Shown: piece by piece, positions 1-7,509 of the stretch
How the letters are laid out: each line of letters opens with the position of its first letter
Position numbering within the stretch: position 1 is the stretch's first letter
Origin: Alphaproteobacteria bacterium
GTDB lineage: Bacteria > Pseudomonadota > Alphaproteobacteria > Micavibrionales > SZUA-601
Direction: 5' to 3'
Length of the DNA stretch: 44,391 nt
Assembly: GCA_003250865.1 (NCBI GenBank)
Contig: QKJH01000181.1
Span: forward strand, 1-44,391
Translations under genes and position numbers: made by a program
The notes under the pieces: generated by a model
Told to the model about the DNA's origin: nothing
What the model saw: the letters and a program-made list of their open reading frames with translations, nothing else
Databases searched by the model: none

Positions 1-29
1 ATAATATTGTTATGAGCATATGTCAATTA
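1..29 (-). promoter_or_regulatory. Promoter with CATATG operator, reading out of the window
   Basis: On the minus strand this reads TTGACA (-35), a 17-base spacer and the first three bases of a -10 (TAT) before the window ends. The -35 and spacer (TTGACATATGCTCATAA) are identical to the promoter at 5333-5361 and nearly so to that at 8429-8457. It should drive a minus-strand gene beyond the left edge under the same control. The downstream half is not visible. Confidence 0.55.
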
Positions 30-52
30 ATCAAATATAAATATCTGATTAT

Positions 53-1006
53 TTACTGTTTTAAAGCATCAAGATTCCTTTTATAAAATCTTTTTCCCTC
101 ATATGTGTATTCAATAATTTTGTTCTGATCAATAAGTTCTTTTAATATCGAGCTGTCCGCTTTTTTTACTTTAATATAATGCCGGATGATTTCTTCTCTG
201 ATCGGATGTACGGAAGTAATGCTTAAAAGATCTTCCGCGACATTATCCGTAAAGAAGAACCCCTGTTCGGTATCGTCCTCGGTGATACATTCAACATTTA
301 CGCTGGAAATGCTGTTAATTATGCTTGCGGTTTTAATAAGACTTTCGCTTGTCGCTCTGTATATATTACTTTCGGCGGGTGGCCTTGTCGGCACCAATAT
401 ATATGATTTACGTGGATTGATTTTCAAAATTTGTTCTGCTATTCCCTCAATATGTCGGGGATCATCATTCAACCCCGATACAAGCATGGTTTCGGTCACA
501 AGGTTTCCTTTATATGATTTTGAAAAGTCGATCACGCCTTTCAAAACTTTTTGAAGGCTCAAGCCGCCGTGCGGTCTGTCGATCCGGTGCCAGACATCGT
601 CCGAAACAGCGTCGATTTTCACGGACACCCAATCCGATTTTGATAAATCTTCTTTCACTTCATCCATCCATAAAAGCGACGCATTCGTTATGACCGCCGT
701 TTTAATATTCAAATTTTTTATAAGATCAAGTTCGATACCTAAATTCTTATCAAGTGTCGGTTCGCCGTCCGGTACAAAGGATATATAATCCGGCTGTTTT
801 CCGTTTTCCTTGATCTGATTCACCTTAGTTTTTACCTCAGAATATATATCTTCAGGCTTGTAAAATTCTTTTCTGTATATCTTCATGTTTTTTGTTCTGC
901 CGATCTGACAGTAAACGCAGGAATAAGAACAAACTTTAGGAGGAATATTGTTGACTCCGAGGCTTTGTCCCAATCTTCGTGAGGGGACAGGACCGTATAC
1001 GAACAT
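53..1006 (-). CDS. Radical SAM protein, COG0731-like
   Basis: A 317-residue protein with the radical SAM cluster motif CxxxCxxC at residues 26-33 (C26, C30, C33), which should bind a [4Fe-4S] cluster and S-adenosylmethionine. The opening MFVYGPVPSRRLGQSLGVN and the later VPDGEPTLD are typical of the COG0731 Fe-S oxidoreductases related to wyosine-synthesis enzymes; the substrate of the bacterial members is not established. The open frame extends 30 codons upstream, but the start at 1006 is preferred because AAGGAAA lies about 8 bases before it and it leaves only a 4-base gap after the deformylase gene, so the two are probably co-transcribed. The C-terminal part after about residue 240 resembles a small winged-helix tail. 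Family confidence is high; function is open. Confidence 0.85.
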   Translation of the reverse strand: MFVYGPVPSRRLGQSLGVNNIPPKVCSYSCVYCQIGRTKNMKIYRKEFYKPEDIYSEVKTKVNQIKENGKQPDYISFVPDGEPTLDKNLGIELDLIKNLNIKTAVITNASLLWMDEVKEDLSKSDWVSVKIDAVSDDVWHRIDRPHGGLSLQKVLKGVIDFSKSYKGNLVTETMLVSGLNDDPRHIEGIAEQILKINPRKSYILVPTRPPAESNIYRATSESLIKTASIINSISSVNVECITEDDTEQGFFFTDNVAEDLLSITSVHPIREEIIRHYIKVKKADSSILKELIDQNKIIEYTYEGKRFYKRNLDALKQ

Positions 1007-1010
1007 AATA

Positions 1011-1493
1011 TCATTTCCTTTCTGTTGAAGCATCGCTGTTATATAAAGATTCGGGAGAAGCTTTATCAATAAATAAAATCCCATCAAGATGGTCAATTTC
1101 GTGACAGAAAGCTCGAGCCAATAGTCCCGTTCCTTTTAAAATAACAGAATCTCCATTTTCATTCAAAGTGCTGACTTCCACTTGCTCAGGCCGTTTTACA
1201 GTTCCGTAAATACCGGGGATACTTAAACATCCCTCAGTCTCCTGCTGTTCACCATAAGAGCTTACGATTTCCGGGTTTATTAGCTTTATCAAGCCTTCTC
1301 CCGCATCGATAACGACCAATCTTTTTAATATGCCAATCTGTACCGCAGCCAGCCCCGCGCCATCTGCCTGATACATGGTTTCTGCCATATCGTCAAGAAT
1401 GGATAATATCCTGCCGTCTATCTTTTCTACTGTTTTTGATTTTTTACGCAGAATATCATCCTTTTGATAATTCATTATATTTCTTATAGCCAT
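1011..1493 (-). CDS. def: Peptide deformylase
   Basis: A 160-residue enzyme removing the N-formyl group from nascent proteins in the cytosol. All three deformylase motifs are present: GAGLAAVQIG (residues 45-54), EGCLS (87-91, metal ligand C89) and HEIDH (131-135, metal ligands H131 and H135 with catalytic E132). The frame is open for 15 more codons upstream, but the start at 1493 has AAGGA nine bases before it and begins MAIRNI, as deformylases do. It is at the short end of the family. Its setting among Fe-S and metal genes instead of next to fmt suggests an accessory paralogue, but the catalytic residues are intact. Confidence 0.93.
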   Translation of the reverse strand: MAIRNIMNYQKDDILRKKSKTVEKIDGRILSILDDMAETMYQADGAGLAAVQIGILKRLVVIDAGEGLIKLINPEIVSSYGEQQETEGCLSIPGIYGTVKRPEQVEVSTLNENGDSVILKGTGLLARAFCHEIDHLDGILFIDKASPESLYNSDASTERK

Positions 1494-1536
1494 GTGTATC
1501 ATCCTTATATGATTAAAATGATAGTGAAATGCGAAC

Positions 1537-1560
1537 AAGGCAGGCCTCAGGCCTGCCTTT
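1537..1560 (-). terminator. Inverted repeat, probable terminator
   Basis: GGCAGGC, a 5-base loop and GCCTGCC form a strong stem between the DUF5320 gene ending at 1577 and the deformylase start. On the minus strand the stem is followed by a weak T-rich stretch (TTGTTC), so termination may be partial. Confidence 0.45.
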
Positions 1561-1576
1561 CGCTTTACCGACAGGG

Positions 1577-1903
1577 CTATTCTTCCGTGCTTCCTTCAAA
1601 GTCCGCAAGACGCTTTTTTACATCGTGAAGCTGATTTTCCAACAGCTTTGCCTGTCTTTTCAGAAGCTCTTTTTCATCAGCATCCGACGCATATGCCCCA
1701 TTTGTATTTTGGCCGCCGAAGCGTGCCCATCTCGGCAAACCGGTCGCATAAAACATTCGTCTGAAGCCTCGACCTCCACCGAAACCACATCCGTAACCGA
1801 CCGGATTTGCGTAACCCGGGGCAGCAAAGCCCGTACAGAAGCCCGCGCCTCGCCCTGTCATTGGACCCATTCCCATAGGTCCGGTTCCATCTCCTCTTGG
1901 CAT
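1577..1903 (-). CDS. DUF5320-type small Gly-rich protein
   Basis: A 108-residue protein with a Gly/Met/Arg-rich N-terminus (MPRGDGTGPMGMGPMTGRG), characteristic of DUF5320 proteins that accompany NifX and MinD-ferredoxin genes in anaerobes. The C-terminal 35 residues are charged and should form a helix or coiled coil (KELLKRQAKLLENQLHDVKK). Only two cysteines remain in the first half. The start at 1903 has AAAGGTGG eight bases before it. It is the first of three paralogues here with the same N-terminal signature. Function is unknown; association with iron-sulfur or metal handling is inferred from its neighbours. Confidence 0.8.
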   Translation of the reverse strand: MPRGDGTGPMGMGPMTGRGAGFCTGFAAPGYANPVGYGCGFGGGRGFRRMFYATGLPRWARFGGQNTNGAYASDADEKELLKRQAKLLENQLHDVKKRLADFEGSTEE

Positions 1904-1929
1904 AATATCACCACCTTTCCTGTTAACTT

Positions 1930-2160
1930 TTATTTTTGTATTCTGTTGCGGTTAAATAACCGATAAGCCAGATACGCGCATCCGGGCAGCACTCCAGCGA
2001 GCCAGAACATACGTCTATAACCTCGACCTTGTCCGAACCACATTCCTCGTCGGACTCTTGTATTCGCATATCCGGGTGTTTTAAAGCCTGCGCAGAAACC
2101 TGCACCTCGTCCAGTCAATGATCCCATTCCCAAAGGACCGGTTCCGTCACCTCTCGGCAT
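1930..2160 (-). CDS. DUF5320-type small protein
   Basis: A 76-residue paralogue of the downstream neighbour: MPRGDGTGPLGMGSLTGRG, GFCAGF and PGYAN match its first 33 residues closely. It lacks the charged C-terminal helix and instead has a short hydrophobic stretch (MFWLAGVLPGCAYLAYRLF, about residues 51-69) that could anchor it to the membrane. An alternative frame over the same bases is ignored because this one carries the family signature and a good ribosome site. It lies 12 bases after the DtxR-family gene. Function is unknown. Confidence 0.72.
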   Translation of the reverse strand: MPRGDGTGPLGMGSLTGRGAGFCAGFKTPGYANTRVRRGMWFGQGRGYRRMFWLAGVLPGCAYLAYRLFNRNRIQK

Positions 2161-2172
2161 AATATTCTCTCC

Positions 2173-2574
2173 TTATTCTTTTATACATAATAATTTGCTT
2201 ATTTGATTACTAAGCCTCTCTGCTGTTTCCGGACTGACAGCATGCTCCATTTTACAGGCATCTTTATTGGCGATTACTGCGTTTACTCCCAATACATCTA
2301 CTAAAAATGTTATGATGAGGTCGTGTTTGTTTTTTATTTGCATAGCAAGCTTATATCCGTTTTCTGTTAAAATAATGCTTCCGTATTTTTCTTTTTCAAT
2401 AAGTCCGGAGCTTTTCAGTTCTGTCATCATTCTGCTTACGCTGGCTCGTGTAATCCCAAGCCTCTCAGCAACACCCGACGATTGCACTTCTTTATTGCAT
2501 TCAGATAATTCATATATCACCCGTAAATAATCTTCCTTTGAACGAGTAATTGAATTTTTTTGAGTGGAATCCAT
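2173..2574 (-). CDS. DtxR/MntR-family metal-dependent regulator
   Basis: A 133-residue protein with an N-terminal winged helix (about residues 12-70, helix-turn-helix in SSGVAERLGITRASVSRMM) and a short C-terminal part with potential metal ligands in DACKMEHAVSPE (Cys, Glu and His close together), as in MntR-type regulators without an SH3 domain. It probably senses Fe(II) or Mn(II) and represses metal-uptake or Fe-S genes. It is embedded among DUF5320 genes in the NifX/MinD operon, so it could control the CATATG-marked promoters at 5.3 kb, 8.4 kb and the left edge; that link is inference. An AGAGG site lies nine bases before the start. Confidence 0.85.
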   Translation of the reverse strand: MDSTQKNSITRSKEDYLRVIYELSECNKEVQSSGVAERLGITRASVSRMMTELKSSGLIEKEKYGSIILTENGYKLAMQIKNKHDLIITFLVDVLGVNAVIANKDACKMEHAVSPETAERLSNQISKLLCIKE

Positions 2575-2576
2575 TT

Positions 2577-2789
2577 TTATGAGCCTCTAATCATGGATGT
2601 GCCGCATTTTGGGCATTTTACAGAAGTACATGGAATTCCCGGCGCATGTGCTATTTTTTCTCCGCATTTCGGACATACGCAATAGCCTCCGGGACCAGAG
2701 CGCATACCGCCTATTCTACCTTGTCTTCCAATGCCTCTTCCTGTAATCGGTCCCTGTCCCAACGGGCCTGTTCCGTCTTTATTCGGCAT
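2577..2789 (-). CDS. Small zinc-ribbon DUF5320-like protein
   Basis: A 70-residue protein with the same Gly-rich start as the DUF5320 paralogues (MPNKDGTGPLGQGPITGRG) followed by two CPKCG-type knuckles (CVCPKCGEK and VKCPKCGTSM, about residues 37-64), a classic zinc-ribbon or rubredoxin-like metal site. It lies between the NifX-like gene and the DtxR-family regulator. A metal-binding or Fe-S handling role is inferred from motif and context. Confidence 0.78.
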   Translation of the reverse strand: MPNKDGTGPLGQGPITGRGIGRQGRIGGMRSGPGGYCVCPKCGEKIAHAPGIPCTSVKCPKCGTSMIRGS

Positions 2790-2816
2790 AACAAAAACCT
2801 CCTCGAATAATATTAA

Positions 2817-3206
2817 TCAATCGTCATGTGGATGGTCGCAGACAGTTTTGTCCAATCCGTAACCTCGCCCCGTGCCGGGAACACATAGGCTTTCACCATT
2901 TGCTATAAGGGTTCCTTGTATAAAGGAATCAAGTGTATTGTTTACATCTCCGGTAACTCCCGCAATTACCTGTATCCCATAAGAATTAAATATTTCCGTT
3001 GCTCTTGCTCCGATGCCGCCGCAAATAATTCTATGAACACCCTTTGAATGTAGGAACTCCGGAATAGCTCCGGGAGCATGACCCGGATTTGGAAGCCTCT
3101 CTGATTTTATCAGTTTACTGCTCTGTATCTCCGCAATCAAAAACTCAGGACATCTTCCGAAATGCGCGGATACTGAGTTGCAATCAGTTGAAATTGCTAT
3201 TTTCAA
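2817..3206 (-). CDS. NifX/NifB-family FeMo-cofactor-like cluster-binding protein
   Basis: A 129-residue member of the dinitrogenase iron-molybdenum cofactor family (NifX/NafY/NifB C-terminal fold). It shows MKIAISTDCNSVSAHFGRCPEFLI at the start, the recurring FGRC motif, and IICGGIGARA in the central part. The C-terminus carries Cys and His (GLDKTVCDHPHDD) that could bind metal. In organisms without nitrogenase these proteins sit with MinD-like ferredoxin ATPases and are thought to carry or store Fe-S clusters. The start is TTG at 3206, chosen because GGAGG lies eight bases upstream and the frame has no better start. A 5-base gap separates it from the ATPase gene. Confidence 0.85.
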   Translation of the reverse strand: MKIAISTDCNSVSAHFGRCPEFLIAEIQSSKLIKSERLPNPGHAPGAIPEFLHSKGVHRIICGGIGARATEIFNSYGIQVIAGVTGDVNNTLDSFIQGTLIANGESLCVPGTGRGYGLDKTVCDHPHDD

Positions 3207-3211
3207 TGCAT

Positions 3212-4087
3212 TTACCTCCTTCTACCTGTTATTGTTGATATTTGTTCCGAAAGCTTTTCCCAGATATCTTCAATTTCTGCTGTAATATTTTCAAGTCCAG
3301 CGTCAATCGGCGTTTTAAACTCACGCAGCGCATAAACAATCTTCGGCTCAAACGGAATTTTTCCGATTACCTTAAAACCGTTCTTATCGCAAAAATCCTC
3401 AATTTGCCTTGTAATATCCGGGTTAAGATCATATTTATTAATGCACACATAACCCGGAATATCAAAATGCTTTGCTACTGCCAGAACTCTTTCAAGATCG
3501 CTAATCCCGGATTTTGTCGGCTCCGATACGGCAACGACGGCGTCAGCCCCGGTTATTGAAGCGATTACGACACAGCCGATTCCGGGGGAACCATCAATCA
3601 GCAGCCAATCCTCTTCGTTTATATGGTTCCTCGCGTTTTTCCTGACCTCTGTAACCAGCTTCCCCGAACCTTCAGCACCGATATCCAAAAGGGCATGGGA
3701 GAAGGTGCCTCTGTCCGTTTCAGAGACATAAGTATTTCCTGTTTTTACATCCTCAAGATGAATTGCACCTGCGGGACATATCAAGGTACATGCGCCGCAG
3801 CCCTCGCAGTGAAACGGGACGATCTCAAAATCCTCGCTGATAGCGCCGAACCGGCAGGTTCTGCGGCAAATACCGCAGGAAAGGCATTTATCCTTATCAA
3901 TAACCGCTTCTTTCGCACCGTAATAATCTTTTTCTTCCATGACCTTCCCATTCAGCAAAATATGAAGATTGGGAGCGTCAACATCGCAGTCGGCAAGCAT
4001 TTTATTCTGAACGATCTGACTTAAAGAAGCTACGAGCGTGGATTTTCCTGTTCCGCCTTTACCGCTGATAAAAACAATCTGCTTCAC
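3212..4087 (-). CDS. MinD/Mrp-type ATPase with inserted 2x[4Fe-4S] ferredoxin domain
   Basis: A 291-residue ATPase with a deviant Walker A (SGKGGTGKST, residues 8-17) and the MinD-type switch DCDVDAPN (33-40). Between them and the rest of the fold lies a bacterial ferredoxin insert with CxxCxxCxxxC at residues 68-78 and again at 94-104. The pairing of two such proteins with NifX-like proteins is common in anaerobes; they are presumed to load or transfer Fe-S clusters in an ATP-dependent way, by analogy with Mrp/NBP35. The GTG start overlaps the stop of the upstream paralogue (GTGA), showing translational coupling and suggesting a heterodimer. Confidence 0.88.
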   Translation of the reverse strand: MKQIVFISGKGGTGKSTLVASLSQIVQNKMLADCDVDAPNLHILLNGKVMEEKDYYGAKEAVIDKDKCLSCGICRRTCRFGAISEDFEIVPFHCEGCGACTLICPAGAIHLEDVKTGNTYVSETDRGTFSHALLDIGAEGSGKLVTEVRKNARNHINEEDWLLIDGSPGIGCVVIASITGADAVVAVSEPTKSGISDLERVLAVAKHFDIPGYVCINKYDLNPDITRQIEDFCDKNGFKVIGKIPFEPKIVYALREFKTPIDAGLENITAEIEDIWEKLSEQISTITGRRR

Positions 4088-4914
4088 TGTAAAACACGCT
4101 CCTTTATCTTGTCATATAGTTCTATAAAACGGGCCGCCCATTCTTTATTGTTTTGAACAGGTAGGGTGCCGCCGGAATAGTTTTTTGCGATTTCCTTTAA
4201 ATAAGGTATTTTGAGCAGAATTTCAATTCCTTCTTCTTTGCAGTAATCTTGAATTAAGCTGTTGTTTTCAAGCGCTTTATTGATCACAATGCCAAACGGA
4301 AACCCGAGCTTTTTAACAAGCGATACGGCAATTTTCAGATCATGCAATCCAAAGGGAGTCGGCTCAGTTACCAAAAGACAGAAATCGCAGCCTTCCAATG
4401 ACTGGACGACCGTACAGGATGCGCCCGGAGAGCAATCGAGAATAACCGGTATATCCGTTCTTAAATATTCCTTCAGTTTTTTTATTACAGGCACCGCAAC
4501 CGGTTCCCCGATATTCAGCTTTCCCTGAGCAAAAGTTTGGTCGTCATTCATCTCAATAACACCGATGGTTCTTTCCGAAGCAGTCATAGCGCCGGGCTTA
4601 CAGGCGATATAACAAGCTCCGCAGTGATGGCAGATTTCAGGGAAGAGTATGACCTTATTTTTGATAACGGCAAGCGCATGAAACTGGCAGGCCTTTGCGC
4701 AAGCTCCGCAGCTGGTACAAATCGATTCATCAACGCAGGGGATCTCAACGTTTACAGGAATCGAATGTTTGATGTCCGGTTTTAAGAAAATATATCCGTT
4801 CGGTTCCTCCACGTCACAATCAACATATTGGGAAGGCTTAATCGTTGCGGAAAGGCTGGCGGATACGGTTGTTTTACCCGTACCGCCTTTTCCGCTTAAT
4901 ACAGCGATCTTCAT
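4084..4914 (-). CDS. MinD/Mrp-type ATPase with inserted ferredoxin domain (paralogue)
   Basis: A 276-residue paralogue of the next gene, with Walker A SGKGGTGKTT (residues 7-16), DCDVEEPNG (32-40), and two [4Fe-4S] motifs at C66-C76 and C95-C105. Identity with its partner looks moderate, so the duplication is old. The start at 4914 has GGAG ten bases upstream and lies 4 bases after the NifX-like gene, in the same operon. Known relatives are annotated only as P-loop ATPases with an inserted ferredoxin domain; a cluster-scaffold or cluster-delivery role is inferred. Confidence 0.88.
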   Translation of the reverse strand: MKIAVLSGKGGTGKTTVSASLSATIKPSQYVDCDVEEPNGYIFLKPDIKHSIPVNVEIPCVDESICTSCGACAKACQFHALAVIKNKVILFPEICHHCGACYIACKPGAMTASERTIGVIEMNDDQTFAQGKLNIGEPVAVPVIKKLKEYLRTDIPVILDCSPGASCTVVQSLEGCDFCLLVTEPTPFGLHDLKIAVSLVKKLGFPFGIVINKALENNSLIQDYCKEEGIEILLKIPYLKEIAKNYSGGTLPVQNNKEWAARFIELYDKIKERVLQ

Positions 4915-4918
4915 TACC

Positions 4919-5290
4919 TCAACTCCTGTTTCCCATTCCGAAATGTGAAGGAACGGTTTCAGTTATTTTTTCTAATTTTCCTGCTTTGTAATTTTCGATG
5001 TTCTCTTTTACGGATTCAGTTTTTCCTCTGTAAATGCTGATGCCCGCCGCTTTCAATACATTCATCGCATTGGGACCGACATTTCCGGTAACTATGGCTT
5101 CAACACCTTTTTCTACCATCAGCTGACCCGAACTGATTCCCGCGCCGCCACCGGAAACTCCGGCTTCATTCGGGATAACCGTATGCTCACCGGATTCTAA
5201 ATCAGCGACAACAAAGTACGAGCACCTTCCAAACCGGGGATCAAGCATGCTTTCAACTGTCTCACCGCTTGAGGTTATACAAATCTTCAT
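4919..5290 (-). CDS. NifX/NifB-family cluster-binding protein
   Basis: The first gene of the operon behind the 5.34 kb promoter: 123 residues, with the family signature MKICITSSGETVESMLDPRFGRC at the start and VTGNVGPNAMNVL in the centre. FGRC and a Gly-rich loop (SGGGAGISSG, about residues 46-55) are the likely cluster-binding surfaces. It differs from the second NifX-like gene (2817-3206) in lacking the Cys/His tail. AAAGGAG lies eight bases before the ATG. Cofactor-carrier function is inferred from the family. Confidence 0.85.
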   Translation of the reverse strand: MKICITSSGETVESMLDPRFGRCSYFVVADLESGEHTVIPNEAGVSGGGAGISSGQLMVEKGVEAIVTGNVGPNAMNVLKAAGISIYRGKTESVKENIENYKAGKLEKITETVPSHFGMGNRS

Positions 5291-5314
5291 TTTATCGTCT
5301 CCTTTAATGTTATT

Positions 5315-5361
5315 GGCATATGCCCATTACTATGATAATACTATTATGAGCATATGTCAAT
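5315..5361. promoter_or_regulatory. Interrupted inverted repeat, probable double operator
   Basis: On the plus strand TTGGCATATGCCCAT (5315-5329) faces ATGAGCATATGTCAA (5347-5361); 13 of 15 positions pair as an inverted repeat. One arm covers the -35 box and the other lies at about +1 to +10 of the NifX-MinD promoter. The CATATG centres are 34 bases apart, about three helix turns, which fits two bound dimers. The regulator is not identified. Confidence 0.55.
5333..5361 (-). promoter_or_regulatory. Promoter of the NifX-MinD operon
   Basis: On the minus strand: TTGACA (-35) at 5361-5356, a 17-base spacer, and TATCAT (-10) at 5338-5333. Transcription should start near 5326, with the first gene starting at 5290. 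Good match to a housekeeping sigma promoter. Confidence 0.7.
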
Positions 5362-5392
5362 AACTTATTCGATATTTCATATAAATTTCTTT

Positions 5393-5420
5393 ATAAAAAA
5401 AGAGAGCCATAAGGCTCTCC
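5393..5420 (-). terminator. Rho-independent terminator after the Fur-family gene
   Basis: On the minus strand GGAGAGCC, a TTAT loop and GGCTCTC are followed by seven T residues. It ends the zinc-transporter operon about 30 bases after the Fur-family stop codon. A second small inverted repeat (TTTGAC-AAA-GTCAAA, about 5432-5446) lies between the gene and the terminator. Confidence 0.88.
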
Positions 5421-5449
5421 GGTAAAATTTTTTGACAAAGTCAAATTTA

Positions 5450-5881
5450 TTATAAATTATGAATTTGGCAATTAGGGCAATAACCGTAAATATTCAGATT
5501 GTGACCTTCTATAGTAAAATTTGTTTCATTTGCAAGGACTTTTTCATAACCCTCAAGAGGGCAGTGTTCTATAGCTAATATTTTTTTACAGCCAAGGCAA
5601 ATCAGGTGATGCCTGTGTATCATGTGGTTAAATTCAAATAACGTTCTGTTATCTCCTTTAACGTTTAGCTTTATTAAGAGATTTTTATCACACAACGTAT
5701 CAAGAGTTCTGTAAACAGTAGATAGATTAATGGATATTTTCCTTACCAGCATTTCCTCAAACAGCTGTTCAGCGGAAATAGGCTGGCTGCTTTTTTTCAA
5801 AATGTCAAGAATCATAGTACGGTGCTTCGTGTTTTTTAATCCATTTCTTTTTAATTCACTATAAATATCAGTTTTTTTCAT
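5450..5881 (-). CDS. Fur-family metal regulator, probably Zur-like
   Basis: A 143-residue Fur-family repressor: winged helix over about residues 5-80 (INLSTVYRTLDTL is the recognition region), regulatory His cluster FNHMIHRHH (85-92), and two CxxC pairs (C95/C98 and C135/C138) forming the structural zinc site of Fur, Zur and PerR. It is the last gene of the ABC transporter operon, overlapping the permease, so it most likely represses that operon, with the palindrome at 8405-8422 as a candidate operator. The frame allows a start 15 bases earlier, but only the ATG at 5881 has a ribosome site (AAGGTGA). Zinc versus iron or manganese specificity cannot be settled from the sequence. Confidence 0.88.
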   Translation of the reverse strand: MKKTDIYSELKRNGLKNTKHRTMILDILKKSSQPISAEQLFEEMLVRKISINLSTVYRTLDTLCDKNLLIKLNVKGDNRTLFEFNHMIHRHHLICLGCKKILAIEHCPLEGYEKVLANETNFTIEGHNLNIYGYCPNCQIHNL

Positions 5882-6725
5882 TAAATTCACCTTCATGCGT
5901 ATTTTGAGTATCTTTTAATTTGTTATTTACTGTACGCACAGTATATGTTAATAAATAACTGATCACAGATATAACTACTATAACTGCTCCGGAAGCAATA
6001 TTCATCTCATAAGATATCCATAGACCGGCAATACAAAAGACACTGCCAAATAAAATTGAATACAGCATTCGTCTTTTAAAATCAAAGGTAAATACACTTG
6101 CTGTTGCGGCCGGAGCTGTGAGCAGGGCAAGCACAAGGATGATTCCGACAACCCGAATTAAAACAACTACAGTCATTGCAATAAGTAAGAGCAGCAGATA
6201 TTCCAGAAAGACTGTTTTAATACCAATAATTGTGGCGAATTCTTCGTCAAAAAGATAAGCTTTCCAATTATTGAATAAAGCAAAAATTACGAATATTACA
6301 ATAACCGTTAATAACACCATTAAGTAAAGATCAGATTTCGTAACCGAAAGAATGTTTCCGAAAAGATAAGAGCTTAAATCCGGGGGATATCCGGGCATTA
6401 AGGCAATGAAAAGAATACCAAGTGCCATTCCAAGCGACCAGAACAAACCAATTACCACATCAGAACGAGCACCGCCTTTTCTTTTTATATAACCTATTCC
6501 CAAAGCTGCACAAACAGAAAATAAAAACGCACCAATAATCGGTTCAAAGCCTAAAAGATAACCCAGCCCAACACCGCCGTACGAGGTATGTGCGATTCCT
6601 CCGCTCATCATAACCAGCTTTTTTTCAATAATAATATCGCCGATAATTCCGCATACGATGCTTGCCAATATACTGGCAAGCAAAGCATTTTGTAAAAATT
6701 GATATTCAAAGAGTGCTTTAATCAT
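5868..6725 (-). CDS. Metal ABC transporter permease, ZnuB/MntB type
   Basis: A 285-residue integral membrane protein of the ABC-3 family with about eight hydrophobic segments and the family motifs GGIAHTSYGGVGLGYLLG (about residues 42-59) and VGIILVLALLTAPAATA. It forms the transmembrane channel for divalent metal, probably zinc or manganese. Two starts are possible; ATG at 6725 is chosen because AGGAGG lies nine bases upstream, whereas the ATG at 6743 would lie before that site. It overlaps the ATPase gene by 8 bases and the Fur-family gene by 14 bases, so the operon is translationally coupled. Confidence 0.9.
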   Translation of the reverse strand: MIKALFEYQFLQNALLASILASIVCGIIGDIIIEKKLVMMSGGIAHTSYGGVGLGYLLGFEPIIGAFLFSVCAALGIGYIKRKGGARSDVVIGLFWSLGMALGILFIALMPGYPPDLSSYLFGNILSVTKSDLYLMVLLTVIVIFVIFALFNNWKAYLFDEEFATIIGIKTVFLEYLLLLLIAMTVVVLIRVVGIILVLALLTAPAATASVFTFDFKRRMLYSILFGSVFCIAGLWISYEMNIASGAVIVVISVISYLLTYTVRTVNNKLKDTQNTHEGEFNEKN

Positions 6726-7509
6726 TATAATTTTCCTCCTCATGCTCCTTTAGCACTCTATGAGGTACTCCATGAGCAATAAGGTCAACCGGGCAACCAT
6801 ATAGGCTGTTTACAATACTTTCGGTAAGCTCCGGCTCTCCATGATAAACAAGTCTTCCGTTCAGGCAAGCCAACCTGTGAACCTGTGACGAGATAGCAAG
6901 CAAATCATGTGTAACTAAGATAATGGTCATGCTTTTGTTTAATTCCGCAAGCAAATCATAAATCTGCCGCTGCGAAAAAGCATCCACACTGGCGGTTGGC
7001 TCATCTAAAAGCAATAGCTTTGGTTTGGTAGCCAACGCTCTTGCAATCAGCATTTTTTGAAATTCACCGCCTGACAATTCAGATATCTGACGATTTGCAA
7101 GGTTTGGAATACCAACCTTTTCAATGAGTTCATTTGCTAAATCCTTTTCCTTTGCGCTATATTTATAAAATGGTGTTAAGCCCTTCTTTAAGCATCCTGT
7201 AAGAACCACCTCAAGCAATGTAATCGGGAACCGCTTATCCATTGCAGCAAATTGCGGCACATAACTCATTAATGTTCTGCTTTTTTGGATACTGTTATCA
7301 TATATCTGCACATTTCCCGAGGCAATTGATACAAGACCGAGAATAGCCTTTAACAGTGTCGATTTACCTCCTCCGTTCGGGCCAATAATTCCAAGATATT
7401 CACCATCATCAACATCAAGGCAGATATTAGAAATTGCAGGTTTTTGGCCGTAATATACTGTAAGATTTTCAATATGTACCGCATAACTATTGTTCGCTGC
7501 ATTGTTCAT
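6718..7509 (-). CDS. Metal ABC transporter ATP-binding protein, ZnuC/MntA type
   Basis: A 263-residue ABC ATPase with Walker A GPNGGGKST (residues 43-51), signature LSGGEFQK, Walker B LLLLDEPTA and the switch histidine in ILVTHDL. The GPNGGGKST variant and the neighbours place it in the ZnuC/MntA/ZurA group that energises divalent metal uptake. GGAGG lies seven bases before the start. The start ATG overlaps the stop of the binding-protein gene (ATGCAATGA). Confidence 0.92.
   Translation of the reverse strand: MNNAANNSYAVHIENLTVYYGQKPAISNICLDVDDGEYLGIIGPNGGGKSTLLKAILGLVSIASGNVQIYDNSIQKSRTLMSYVPQFAAMDKRFPITLLEVVLTGCLKKGLTPFYKYSAKEKDLANELIEKVGIPNLANRQISELSGGEFQKMLIARALATKPKLLLLDEPTASVDAFSQRQIYDLLAELNKSMTIILVTHDLLAISSQVHRLACLNGRLVYHGEPELTESIVNSLYGCPVDLIAHGVPHRVLKEHEEENYND

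Noticed and set aside
1923..2105. A 60-codon minus-strand frame overlapping the second DUF5320 gene
   Set aside because: It is an alternative frame of a gene with a clear family signature and ribosome site.
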